Shown here piece after piece: positions 29,128 through 37,245 of a stretch of 64,000 bases of DNA (positions are counted from its first letter, which is position 1; the number at the start of each line of letters is the position of its first letter). The DNA lies in contig NZ_CP030850.1 of assembly GCF_003325355.1 (NCBI RefSeq), forward strand, positions 1,612,001 through 1,676,000, in the 5' to 3' direction. A program made the translations under genes and the position numbers. Origin of the DNA: Runella rosea (GTDB taxonomy: Bacteria > Bacteroidota > Bacteroidia > Cytophagales > Spirosomataceae). A model generated the notes under the pieces. The model did no database searches. It was given only the letters and a program-made list of their open reading frames with translations, and had not been told where the DNA came from.

Positions 29128-29580
29128 ATGGAAAATGTAAAATCACCAAGCAAGCACGCCAATAAATTGATTTTTTACGGCGTTCTTTTATTCTTTTTTG
29201 GATTAACCGCTGGTTTGTTTGTTCCGCTGATGGCCAACCCCCGAATGGGGCTAAGCACTCACCTTGAAGGCGTGATGAACGGCATCTTTTTGATTGTATT
29301 AGGACTGATTTGGAACCGGGTGGCACTATCTGACAAATGGCTCAACATCACTTTCGGCCTCGCGCTCTACGGCACGTTTTCCAATTTTGCAGCGGTATTG
29401 TTTGCCGCCATTACCGGAGCTGGAAGGATGATGCCAATCGCCCTGGGCAAAGAAGGAACACCCATCCAAGAAGCCATTATTTCATTTTTGCTGGTCTCAG
29501 TTTCGTTGGCTATGCTGGCGGTCTGCGCGATTGTATTGGTGGGACTTAATAACCATATGAATGCGCAACAGGGTCACTAG
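29128..29580 (+). CDS. HabA/HabB-like membrane protein (hydroxylaminobenzene mutase family)
   Basis: A 150-residue integral membrane protein with four hydrophobic helices. The core VPLMANPRMGLSTHLEGVMNGIFLIVLGLIWNRV closely resembles hydroxylaminobenzene mutase HabA/HabB, which rearranges hydroxylaminobenzene to 2-aminophenol. Many homologues have no demonstrated activity. I use the ATG at 29128 (MENVKSPSK); the open frame extends to 29002, but the extra residues have no family resemblance. It precedes an NmrA-like reductase and other small redox enzymes on the same strand. Confidence 0.78.
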   Translation: MENVKSPSKHANKLIFYGVLLFFFGLTAGLFVPLMANPRMGLSTHLEGVMNGIFLIVLGLIWNRVALSDKWLNITFGLALYGTFSNFAAVLFAAITGAGRMMPIALGKEGTPIQEAIISFLLVSVSLAMLAVCAIVLVGLNNHMNAQQGH

Positions 29581-29672
29581 TATAATGAGCCAATATTAGG
29601 AACGATCAAGAAGCCACTTCAAAGCAGAAAAACGTACCTAAACAATTTCACTGATAGAGGGAAATAATTTAA

Positions 29673-29723
29673 AAATCGTCGATGAGTCGAAGACGGATTT
29701 CGTTTTTGCCCCATCGACGATTT
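29673..29723 (+). terminator. Stem-loop after the HabB-like gene
   Basis: AAATCGTCGATG and CATCGACGATTT form a perfect 12-bp stem around a 27-nt loop that itself contains CGAA...TTCG and a T-run. It is probably a terminator, though the T-run sits inside the loop. Confidence 0.45.
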
Positions 29724-29791
29724 CCTGTGTGGAACCAACCTTCAAAAAAGTTGTTAATTTAAGTACCTTAATTTCTCACAAAAAACGAAAC

Positions 29792-30688
29792 ATGAAAAAC
29801 ACTATCTTAATCGCAGGCGGTACCGGTAATCTCGGCGGAAAAATTATCAATGCATTGCTCGAAAGAGGAGCAGATGTCCGTATGGTGGTTCGGGCAGGCA
29901 GCGACGCAGCAAAATGGGCAGCGTTTGAACAACGCGGCGTACAGGTTATTCCAGTAGATATGTCGAGCGTCGAAGAACTCACCAAGGCTTGTGCGGGCGT
30001 ATCCTGCGTGGTTTCGGCCCTGCAAGGCCTCCACGATGTGATTGTTGACGCTCAAGCGCGATTGCTCGAAGCAGCAGTAGCGGCAGGTGTACCCCGTTTT
30101 ATCCCTTCCGACTACGCCACCGACTTTACCAAAATCCCCGTCGGAGCCAACCGTAACTTTGATTTACGACGCGAATTCCATACCCATCTTGACAAGGCCC
30201 CGATTGCCGCAACGACGATTTTCAACGGTTGTTTTGCAGAGTTGTTGGCTTACAACATTCCTCCACTAGATGCCAACAATAAGACCATTGGCTACTGGGG
30301 CGACGATATTGACTGGCAAGTAGACTACGCCACCATGGACGACACAGCGGCTTACACCGCCGCTGCGGCCCTGGACGCCTCCACTCCTCGATACCTTAGA
30401 ATCGCTAGTTTTCAAATAAGCCCTAAAGAATTGGTAACGCTGGCGAGTGAAATTACAAAATCGCCGTTTAGCCTTGCCCCGATGGGTAGCCTCGACGGGC
30501 TAGCCGCTTACATCAAAAGCGAACGCGAAGCCCATCCTGAAAGCGAAAATGCACTTTATCCCGACTGGCAAAACGCCCAATACATGCACGGAATGTTTAG
30601 CGTTCACCACGATACCCTCGACAATGGCCGCTATCCAGATGTGACCTTTACGAGTGCGGCTCAATTCCTGGGAGCCATTCTACACTAA
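29792..30688 (+). CDS. NmrA-like NAD(P)-binding reductase (isoflavone reductase type)
   Basis: A 298-residue atypical short-chain dehydrogenase of the NmrA/isoflavone-reductase group. The dinucleotide-binding loop AGGTGNLGGKI is followed by the NADP-type basic residue in DVRMVVRAGSD, and later by VPRFIPSDYATDF and the conserved FNGCFAEL region. The ATG at 29792 (MKNTILIAGG) gives the proper Rossmann start; the longer frame overlaps a stem-loop. Members reduce aromatic or quinone-like substrates or sense NADPH. The substrate here is unknown. Confidence 0.88.
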   Translation: MKNTILIAGGTGNLGGKIINALLERGADVRMVVRAGSDAAKWAAFEQRGVQVIPVDMSSVEELTKACAGVSCVVSALQGLHDVIVDAQARLLEAAVAAGVPRFIPSDYATDFTKIPVGANRNFDLRREFHTHLDKAPIAATTIFNGCFAELLAYNIPPLDANNKTIGYWGDDIDWQVDYATMDDTAAYTAAAALDASTPRYLRIASFQISPKELVTLASEITKSPFSLAPMGSLDGLAAYIKSEREAHPESENALYPDWQNAQYMHGMFSVHHDTLDNGRYPDVTFTSAAQFLGAILH

Positions 30689-30698
30689 CCACAGAAGT

Positions 30699-30738
30699 CC
30701 CCTTGTGAAATGCTGAATTTGGGGCATTTCACAAGGGG
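30699..30738 (+). terminator. Strong 15-bp hairpin between NmrA-like and nitrilase-like genes
   Basis: CCCCTTGTGAAATGC and GCATTTCACAAGGGG pair perfectly over 15 bp with a 10-nt loop. There is no T-tract on the plus strand. It begins 10 nt after the NmrA-like stop and ends directly against an ATG at 30739. It could be a terminator, a processing site, or a translational control element for the next gene. Confidence 0.55.
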
Positions 30739-30762
30739 ATGCCTTTCAAAACGTCCAACGGT

Positions 30763-31491
30763 ATGAGAATTTGTGCAGTTCAGACCAAACCCATCAAAGG
30801 CGACATCCCGAGAAATATTGCAATTCACAAAAAGTTAATTGAATTGGCGGTGGCCAACAGCGCCGACATCATTATCTTTCCAGAGCTTTCTTTGACGGGT
30901 TACGAACCCGAACTGGCCAATGCCTTGGCCGTATCTGTTGACACATCCCAACTGGATGATTTTCAAATCATCAGCGACGCAGCGCAGTGCACGATTGGCC
31001 TTGGTATGCCCGTCAAGAACGATTTAGGCATTAGCATCAGCATGATTTTGTTTCAACCCCATACCGCACGCGGTATGTATTCCAAAAAGTATTTACACCC
31101 CGACGAAACGCCTTTTTTTATCAGTGGGCAAAGCAGCGTTGGCTTGATTGGTGCTCAATCCAACGTTGCCCTTGCCATCTGTTACGAACTATCAATTCCT
31201 GAACATTCTGAAACGGCCGTAAAAAACGGTGCCGAACTCTACCTAGCAAGCGTGGCTAAGTCGGCGGCGGGGATTGAAAAGGCTGCGCAAACGTTGGCAG
31301 ATATTGCAAAAAAACATTCAATGACGGTGCTCATGTCCAACTGCATAGGGTACTGCGATAATTTTGAAAGCGGCGGAAAAACCTCCGTTTGGACCGAAAA
31401 AGGCGTATTGGCAGGACAACTTGACGATAAACGTGAGGGATTTCTGCTGTATGATACCCAAACCAAAGAAGCCATTGCCCATTATCTGTAA
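30763..31491 (+). CDS. Carbon-nitrogen hydrolase (nitrilase superfamily)
   Basis: A 242-residue amidase/nitrilase-fold enzyme. The Glu-Lys-Cys triad is visible as Glu41 (FPELSLTGYEPE), Lys108 (YSKKYL) and Cys140 (AICYELS). Substrates of the superfamily range from nitriles to omega-amides and carbamoyl compounds; none can be assigned. The open frame begins at an ATG at 30739 that abuts a 15-bp hairpin with no room for a ribosome site, so the ATG at 30763 (MRICAVQT), which starts the first beta strand, is preferred. Confidence 0.88.
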   Translation: MRICAVQTKPIKGDIPRNIAIHKKLIELAVANSADIIIFPELSLTGYEPELANALAVSVDTSQLDDFQIISDAAQCTIGLGMPVKNDLGISISMILFQPHTARGMYSKKYLHPDETPFFISGQSSVGLIGAQSNVALAICYELSIPEHSETAVKNGAELYLASVAKSAAGIEKAAQTLADIAKKHSMTVLMSNCIGYCDNFESGGKTSVWTEKGVLAGQLDDKREGFLLYDTQTKEAIAHYL

Positions 31492-31554
31492 TGGAGATAT
31501 TCAATGCTAAGTGTGTGATTTGATTTTTAACCATAAAACATCAAACAAAAACCA

Positions 31555-32199
31555 ATGACAAAGACAATTTTAATCATCGGAATGGGGCAGGGACTTAGTT
31601 TAGGCATTGCCGAAAAATTCGGAAAAGAAGGCTATAAAGTAGGAATGATCAGCCGAAATCCAGAAAAACTGGCTGGCTACAAAAATCATCTGCAAAGTTT
31701 GGGCATCACGTCGGCTTTTTCGGCCGCCGATGTAGCCGACACCAACCAATTGGAAAAGGCCATCATTGATTTAAAGTCTCAGTTGGGCAGTATTTCTATT
31801 CTACAATACAACGCCGTAGACTACCGAATAAAGCCCCTGATGGAAGAAACGGTGGAAGATTTGACCAACGGATTCAAAATCAGCGTAGCCAATGCCTTAG
31901 CCGCCACCAGGTTTTTGTTGGCCGATTTAAAGGAAAATAAAGGCTCTGTACTGCTGACAGGTGGCGGTGCGGCCATTCATCCAAGCCCCGCAATGGCTAC
32001 TATTTCGTTGGGAAAAGCTGGCATCAGAAACCTTGCCCTCCAATTGCACCAAGCCTTAAAATCCGACAATATTTTTGTGGGTACGGTGACCGTAAGCGGC
32101 GCAATTAGCCCCAGCAGTTCGACCCATTCGCCCGAGATTCTGGCACAGAAATTTTGGGACTTAAACACTGATAGAAGCAAAGTGGAAATTATTCATTGA
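31555..32199 (+). CDS. SDR-like Rossmann protein lacking the catalytic tyrosine
   Basis: A 214-residue short-chain dehydrogenase/reductase by fold: N-terminal GMGQGLSLGIAEKF in place of the TGxxxGxG loop, then SRNPEKL, AADVAD, and a helix-capping GKAGIRNLALQLHQAL. The YxxxK motif is degenerate: the Lys is present (ISLGK) but the expected Tyr position is Ile. The protein may bind NAD(P) without classical SDR catalysis or use another acid. It follows the nitrilase-like gene by 63 nt and has a clear terminator downstream. Confidence 0.82.
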   Translation: MTKTILIIGMGQGLSLGIAEKFGKEGYKVGMISRNPEKLAGYKNHLQSLGITSAFSAADVADTNQLEKAIIDLKSQLGSISILQYNAVDYRIKPLMEETVEDLTNGFKISVANALAATRFLLADLKENKGSVLLTGGGAAIHPSPAMATISLGKAGIRNLALQLHQALKSDNIFVGTVTVSGAISPSSSTHSPEILAQKFWDLNTDRSKVEIIH

Positions 32200-32224
32200 T
32201 TCTGGAAGCTTCATTGACAAAAAA

Positions 32225-32269
32225 CAACGCTTCCCTATCCTACGTAAAGTTCGGGAAGCGTTGCTTTTT
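32225..32269 (+). terminator. Terminator after the SDR-like gene
   Basis: CAACGCTTCCC and GGGAAGCGTTG form an 11-bp perfect stem, followed directly by CTTTTTAAT: a textbook intrinsic terminator 26 nt past the stop codon. Confidence 0.85.
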
Positions 32270-32655
32270 AATATACCCATAAAACAAATCGCATTTTAGA
32301 GCTACCCCTCTATGCTTGGTTGGCACAAAACCCCAAAGGGAGATTACTGATTATTTTAAACATTTCAGGCAATGACATTTAAATATACTAAACAAATATA
32401 AAATATACCATAAAACACTATTCACCATAAACAAACCCCTACAAACGACCGTTTGATAATTATATTTGACAATATTAACATCTTGGTATAATATTGCACA
32501 TCGAATTCACAATTTTGATTTTGACTCATTTCAAGAATATATTATATTTTAGGGGTGTCTAATAAATACAGTACCGTATCTTAAAAATAATCCTAAAACA
32601 TCAAACTTATAGATTTTATAAGTACAATTTTTTCATAACGTTGAGTATAGTAATA

Positions 32656-32682
32656 AAAGCACAGTGAACTTCGCTGTGCTTT
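32656..32682. terminator. Bidirectional terminator of the GNAT gene
   Basis: AAAGCACAG and CTGTGCTTT pair perfectly over 9 bp with a 9-nt loop. On the minus strand it follows the GNAT stop by about 32 nt and is followed by TTATTAC. On the plus strand it is followed by ATTTTTTATT. Confidence 0.7.
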
Positions 32683-32714
32683 ATTTTTTATTACCTAATG
32701 CTCTTCTCGACTAT

Positions 32715-33233
32715 TCATTTTTTCAATTCCCACCGCCACAGTTTTTCGTTGGCAACGTCGTCTATTTCTCCTTTTTTCAGAAACCCATTTTTAGTCAAAA
32801 TACGGGTAGACGCATTATCCTTCGCCAAAGTATAGGCTTTAATTACTTTAACGGAGGGATTAGTAAAGGCATTCATGACCAGTGCCTTTGCCAATTCCGT
32901 TCCTAAGCCCTGATTACGGTAGGGCTTGATAATTTCGTAGCCTATCTCAACGGTGCCATCGGCATCAGGTTTTCCCTTGTACCCACAACTCCCAATCAGT
33001 ACATTGTCTTTTTTATGAATAGACACATACGTCCACCAGCCCTTCTCATTTTCATCTGCCTTAATTTTTTGCAGGGCATATTTGAACGGGCGCGTGCCAA
33101 AATCAGTCCATTTTTCAGGCACCAAAACCTTCAGGTATTTTTCCAACGCCGCATTTCCCTCAATTGCCGTTTCCAGAAATAGTTTATCGCAGGGAATAAC
33201 TAGTAAATGCGTGGTTTCTATTTTTTGACTCAT
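32715..33233 (-). CDS. GNAT family N-acetyltransferase (RimJ/RimL-like)
   Basis: A 172-residue acetyltransferase. The N-terminus TTHLLVIPCDKLFLETAIEG is the TxRLxLRP-type opening of RimJ/RimL-like members. The acetyl-CoA loop is IGYEIIKPYRNQGLGTELAKALV with RNQGLG, and the end reads ASTRILTKNGFLKKGE. RimL-like members acetylate protein N-termini or small amines. Single gene, divergent from the VOC protein gene across 80 nt. Confidence 0.9.
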   Translation of the reverse strand: MSQKIETTHLLVIPCDKLFLETAIEGNAALEKYLKVLVPEKWTDFGTRPFKYALQKIKADENEKGWWTYVSIHKKDNVLIGSCGYKGKPDADGTVEIGYEIIKPYRNQGLGTELAKALVMNAFTNPSVKVIKAYTLAKDNASTRILTKNGFLKKGEIDDVANEKLWRWELKK

Positions 33234-33313
33234 TTTCCTTCAAAAATTTATCTTTATCGCCCCAAAAGGTATAAATTTCAACTCCAAATCATTTTTTAAA
33301 ATTTTCCCCAGAA

Positions 33314-33970
33314 ATGACCATTAAAGAATTAACCTTGCTTTCTGACAACCTTGCAGAAACCAAACAATTTTATACCCGTATTTTGGGGCTAAGCATTGTC
33401 AGCGAAGAAACATCCACCCTTTCTTTTGCCGCAGGAACAACCCTCCTTTGTTTTGAAAAATCTACAAACCTACGCCCACGGTATCATTTTGCATTTAATA
33501 TCCCCTACATCTCGGTGATGGACGCATTCAGTCAAATGAGCAACAATGTGGACCTTCTGCCCATTTCAGAAAGCTCCAAACTCGCCGACTTTGTCAATTG
33601 GAATGCAAAATCATTTTATTTCTATGATAACAATGGCAATATACTCGAATTTATTGGCCGCAATGACCTTCCCGACGGGGATAAAATTTCATTTGATTCC
33701 TCGTTTATTCTATCAGTGAGTGAAATAGGCCTGCCCGTGGAAAATGTAAAGGACGAATGCGAAAAATTGATTACAGAATATCGTTTGGGATATTTTGCCA
33801 AACAGCCTCCAAGCGACACCTTCAGCGTGATTGGCCAAGATACTGGGCTACTGATTATCGTTCCTGTTGGCCGAAATTGGTACCCCACCAACAATCATCC
33901 TGCCGAAGCCTTTAAAATAAAGGTAGTATTTCTCAATGCAGAACGAGAAGTAACCCTTTTGTATGAATGA
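33314..33970 (+). CDS. VOC (glyoxalase/dioxygenase fold) family protein
   Basis: A 218-residue protein with two vicinal-oxygen-chelate modules. The first opens ELTLLSDNLAETKQFYTRILGLSIVSEETSTLSFAAGTTLLCFE and continues with FYFYDNNGNILEFIGR, where Glu is a likely metal ligand. The second half is more diverged (LPVENVKDECEKLITEYRLG). Members bind divalent metals and act in detoxification, antibiotic resistance or ring cleavage; the role here cannot be chosen from sequence. Confidence 0.85.
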   Translation: MTIKELTLLSDNLAETKQFYTRILGLSIVSEETSTLSFAAGTTLLCFEKSTNLRPRYHFAFNIPYISVMDAFSQMSNNVDLLPISESSKLADFVNWNAKSFYFYDNNGNILEFIGRNDLPDGDKISFDSSFILSVSEIGLPVENVKDECEKLITEYRLGYFAKQPPSDTFSVIGQDTGLLIIVPVGRNWYPTNNHPAEAFKIKVVFLNAEREVTLLYE

Positions 33971-34072
33971 TTAAATTTTTACTACTGTTCATTTATCAAA
34001 ATAAAAAACGACTTTTCAGCAATTGAATTTACTTCAAATGTGTTGTAAGCTCAATACGACCTAAAAACAAAC

Positions 34073-34723
34073 ATGAAAATAGACAGTCAGACCTTAAAAA
34101 CACAGTTTGCAAACATATTTGAGGCAGGATTGCTGAACGAATTGGCCGAGATTGGCAATTACATGGAAGTAGACGAAGGGTACGTACTGATGCGGCCCGG
34201 CGGGTATATTCGTACAATTCCAATTATTTTGAAAGGTTCGGTTAAGATTTCGCGCTCCGACCCCGACGGCCGTGAAGCGCTGCTGTATTATCTGGGCGGA
34301 CTGGATTCCTGTGCCATGTCATTGACTTGCTGCCTGAACCGTCGGCAAAGTGAAATCACAGCCATTACCGACGAAAAAACCCGCCTCATCACGGTTCCTG
34401 TCGAAAAGGTAGAAGACTGGATGAACAAATATCCTTCATGGAAGCAGTACGTATTTGCCACCTATCAAAAACGCTTTGACGATTTGCTAGGAGCCATTGA
34501 CCAAATTGCCTTTCACAAGCTTGACGAACGCCTCATCAACTTGCTCAAACGCAAGTCGAAGCAGTGCGGATGCAGTGTATTTAACATCACCCACGAAGAA
34601 CTCGCCAACGAGTTAGCCACCTCCCGCGAGGTCATTTCTCGCCTTCTCAAACAACTCGAAAACCTCGGCCGCGTCAAACTCTCACGGAATAAAATTGAGT
34701 TGTTGGAAGCCGTAACGGTATGA
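34073..34723 (+). CDS. Crp/Fnr family transcriptional regulator
   Basis: A 216-residue regulator with an N-terminal cyclic-nucleotide-binding-type beta barrel (GSVKISRSDPDGREALLYYLGG) and a C-terminal winged helix (ITHEELANELATSREVISRLLKQLENLGRVKLSRNKIEL). The cAMP-binding Arg/Ser pocket is not conserved. A cysteine cluster in the barrel (SCAMSLTCCL) plus a CGC pair in the linker suggests redox or metal sensing, which is inference. It is flanked by oxidative-stress and detoxification genes and ends at a strong terminator. Confidence 0.9.
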   Translation: MKIDSQTLKTQFANIFEAGLLNELAEIGNYMEVDEGYVLMRPGGYIRTIPIILKGSVKISRSDPDGREALLYYLGGLDSCAMSLTCCLNRRQSEITAITDEKTRLITVPVEKVEDWMNKYPSWKQYVFATYQKRFDDLLGAIDQIAFHKLDERLINLLKRKSKQCGCSVFNITHEELANELATSREVISRLLKQLENLGRVKLSRNKIELLEAVTV

Positions 34724-34760
34724 TTTTAGCCTCTTATATTCCAAGTCAATTAAAAAAACC

Positions 34761-34792
34761 AAAAACGGCCCGTAAAACGCGAGGCCGTTTTT
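34761..34792 (+). terminator. Terminator after the Crp/Fnr gene
   Basis: AAAAACGGCC and GGCCGTTTTT form a perfect 10-bp stem with a 12-nt loop, 38 nt past the stop codon. The T-rich arm doubles as the T-tract. Confidence 0.8.
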
Positions 34793-34958
34793 GGATTAAG
34801 TAACGTACCACATTGTAAAACAGCATATTAGCATTCATTCTTTCATTACTGACTTTGGACATATTTTGGGTTACAAGAGTTATTTATATTCATTTGGTTT
34901 AACTCCTAACGACCGCAAAACATTCTAATACTTCCCGTTACGGGAAAAGTCAAAACGT

Positions 34959-35942
34959 ATGAAAAATGCTATTTTTATAATATTACTCCTCACTTCATTC
35001 ATGGCGACGGGCCAAATTTCTACATTAAACCATGACAATGGCTCCGTTACCCTTACCCCTAAAGGGTTGATAGGTAACACAAACCACATAAATGACACTA
35101 CAAATGTGGCGCTAGGCGGAGGAGCACTCAAATCGAGCATAAGCGGCAATTTCAATATCGCTATCGGATTTAATGCACTAAAATTAAACACAACTGGCAG
35201 CGCAAACTCCGCCAACGGCTACTACGCACTTTACTCCAACGTATCTGGAAACTACAATACCGCCAATGGATACAACGCTTTTGGCTCCAATACGATGGGG
35301 GACTTCAACACCGCCACTGGTGGATATGCACTCCCAGCCAACAAGACAGGGTCTAACAATACCGTGTATGGCTACTTAGCTGGATTTGCCATTATAACTG
35401 GCAGCAATAATACTTTGATTGGAGCAAACTCAAACACTTCTGGCGACTTCACCAATGCTACTGCTCTCGGTGCAAGCGCCATTGTAGACGCCCCCAACAA
35501 AGTGCGTATCGGCAATGACAATGTTACCGTTATTGAAGGGCAAGTTGCTTGGAGCCAACCTTCAGACCGCCGGCTGAAAGAGAATATCATTTATACTTCG
35601 CGCCTAGGACTGGATTTTATCAATCGGCTGCAAACGGTTTCTTACAATTATCGGGTCGACTCCTCCAAAACGCGTTGCGATGGCTTCATCGCTCAAGATA
35701 TTGAGCAGGTGATACAATCATTAGGCGTTCCTTTCAGCGGTTTGAAAAAATCAATAAACGGCACGTATTCGTTAGCTTACTCGGATTTTATCATACCGCT
35801 CGTCAATGCCGTCAAAGAACAACAAAAGCAAATCGACGTCCTGATAAAACAGAATCAAGGATTGGAAGAATTATTAAAAAGACTAGCGATTTTGGAGGAA
35901 GCACAAAAAGAAAAAGTCACAAAGTTATCCACTAAAAACTGA
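34959..35942 (+). CDS. YadA-head-like protein with C-terminal S74 intramolecular chaperone domain
   Basis: A secreted 327-residue protein with signal peptide MKNAIFIILLLTSFMATGQ. Residues about 45-190 are Gly/Asn/Ala-rich repeats (GFNAL, GYYAL, GYNAF, GGYAL spaced about 24 residues) like YadA-type trimeric adhesin heads. A peptidase S74 domain follows (SDRRLKENI at about 207), and a coiled coil ends the protein. S74 domains chaperone trimerisation and cleave themselves in phage endosialidase tailspikes. Bacteroidota encode many such proteins outside prophages, and no phage gene is near, so a cell-surface fibre is likely. Confidence 0.85.
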   Translation: MKNAIFIILLLTSFMATGQISTLNHDNGSVTLTPKGLIGNTNHINDTTNVALGGGALKSSISGNFNIAIGFNALKLNTTGSANSANGYYALYSNVSGNYNTANGYNAFGSNTMGDFNTATGGYALPANKTGSNNTVYGYLAGFAIITGSNNTLIGANSNTSGDFTNATALGASAIVDAPNKVRIGNDNVTVIEGQVAWSQPSDRRLKENIIYTSRLGLDFINRLQTVSYNYRVDSSKTRCDGFIAQDIEQVIQSLGVPFSGLKKSINGTYSLAYSDFIIPLVNAVKEQQKQIDVLIKQNQGLEELLKRLAILEEAQKEKVTKLSTKN

Positions 35943-35980
35943 CCTAATTTTGGATATATGTACCTCTTAGGCCCCAAAAA

Positions 35981-37045
35981 TCAGCCCTTACTGGAATTCT
36001 TAGCCCAAATAAGTCCATAATCCATTTGGGTGGCAAAACTCTCCATCGAGGGAATCAACCCAGCCTCACGTAGCCACCCTCGGTACTCACGACGGCTATA
36101 CGCTCGGCCTTTGGTCACCCAAAACAACTGCGCCGAGTAATCTGTAACAGCCAATGGCCCGTCCAATTCGTCGTTCAGAAAAGCGTCGTGAATCCACAAC
36201 TCACCTTCGGGCCGAAGGGCCGCCGCAAAACGACGCGCTAATTGTTGACAAGTATAGGTCGGCCAGTCGTGAAACAGGCTCGCTGCCAGTAAAATATCGG
36301 TCGATGGCAATGGGTCCGTCAGCATATCACCGGGCTGAAACTTAACCCGCTCCCGAACCCCAGCAACCCCAGGCCGACCACTTTGACAAAACTTCTCCAA
36401 CAATTCGGCCGCCACCGCCAACACCGCTGGGCGGTCAAACACCGTAGCCGTAGCTTGCGGATTGACCAACAACCACTCATAGCTAAAGTACCCCGTTCCG
36501 CCCGCCACATCCAGCAAGTGCCCGTTGTGTTTAGGGAGTTTATTGGCAACGATTGGCGCTAAACACTCTGCGCGGCCCGCTAGCGCCAATGTCAGCGCCC
36601 GAGCAGTGGTTGGCTCATCCATCGGCGAAGGACCAGTCCCTTCTTTTACGTAGGCCGTACCGCTAACCCCAGAGAGTTGCGGGCCGTCATTTAAGAGCCA
36701 TTCGGCCATTTCGATCACTCCAGCATCATTCTTTTCCAACCCCAGATACTCCGTCAATGTAGGCCTTGCTTTTTGGGTAAGATGTTGTCCAAGCGCCGTT
36801 AACTGAAGTTTTCCAGAGGCATCGTACGCCCACATTTCCATTGCGCATAAGGCAGGAAACAGGACCATGGCCGGGCGTTCCCTTAGCCCAAGTCGCGCCT
36901 GCAAATCTGACGGAGCAAGCGGGCCCGCTGCGAGCTGCTCAAAGGCATGAAGGTGATGAACTGCGGCAATGAGCAAGCGAGAACTGTACATGGCCCGGGC
37001 GTGTCGGGTAATGGGCGCAAGATCAGGATGAGTGAAAATCGGCAT
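35981..37045 (-). CDS. SAM-dependent O-methyltransferase (acetylserotonin/hydroxyneurosporene type)
   Basis: A 354-residue class I methyltransferase. The N-terminal dimerisation/winged-helix region precedes the SAM site DVAGGTGYFSYEW, followed by ATVFDRPAV, GDMLTDPLPSTDILLAASLFHDWP, and LWIHDAFLNDELDGP. The His in LFHDW sits where plant and bacterial O-methyltransferases carry the catalytic base. Such enzymes methylate hydroxyls of aromatic or polyketide products. It lies 12 kb from the NRPS-PKS operon, so a link to it is not supported. Confidence 0.9.
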   Translation of the reverse strand: MPIFTHPDLAPITRHARAMYSSRLLIAAVHHLHAFEQLAAGPLAPSDLQARLGLRERPAMVLFPALCAMEMWAYDASGKLQLTALGQHLTQKARPTLTEYLGLEKNDAGVIEMAEWLLNDGPQLSGVSGTAYVKEGTGPSPMDEPTTARALTLALAGRAECLAPIVANKLPKHNGHLLDVAGGTGYFSYEWLLVNPQATATVFDRPAVLAVAAELLEKFCQSGRPGVAGVRERVKFQPGDMLTDPLPSTDILLAASLFHDWPTYTCQQLARRFAAALRPEGELWIHDAFLNDELDGPLAVTDYSAQLFWVTKGRAYSRREYRGWLREAGLIPSMESFATQMDYGLIWAKNSSKG

Positions 37046-37210
37046 GAGTCAGATCAGTATAAATCCTCAAAAGTCAGAAGTGGTGAGAAATTACCAGTCT
37101 ATTAAAAAGTAGTTTCATTAAAATACTTCATAGAAAAACTTCGGAGCGAAATTTTTGTGGAAACCAAAATACAGAGAGATATTTAGTATCAATCATTGTA
37201 TCAAAATATA

Positions 37211-37244
37211 AAAAGCCCCCAAATCTTTCGATTTGGGGGCTTTT
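37211..37244. terminator. tmRNA terminator
   Basis: AAAAGCCCCCAAATC and GATTTGGGGGCTTTT form a 15-bp perfect stem with a 4-nt loop starting 2 nt after the mature tmRNA 3' end on the minus strand. It is symmetrical and could act in both directions. Confidence 0.9.
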
Positions 37245-37245
37245 G

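Larger units (their letters stand above)
32200..32714. other. Intergenic region with two terminators
   Basis: 515 nt between the SDR-like and GNAT genes. It contains the SDR terminator (32225-32269) and the GNAT terminator (32656-32682). The ~390 nt between them is very AT-rich, with no supported ORF, RNA gene or promoter consensus that I can defend. Confidence 0.6.

Noticed and set aside
35981-37045. O-methyltransferase as a tailoring enzyme of the NRPS-PKS product
   Set aside because: It is 12 kb away on the other strand with many unrelated genes between; nothing ties it to the operon.
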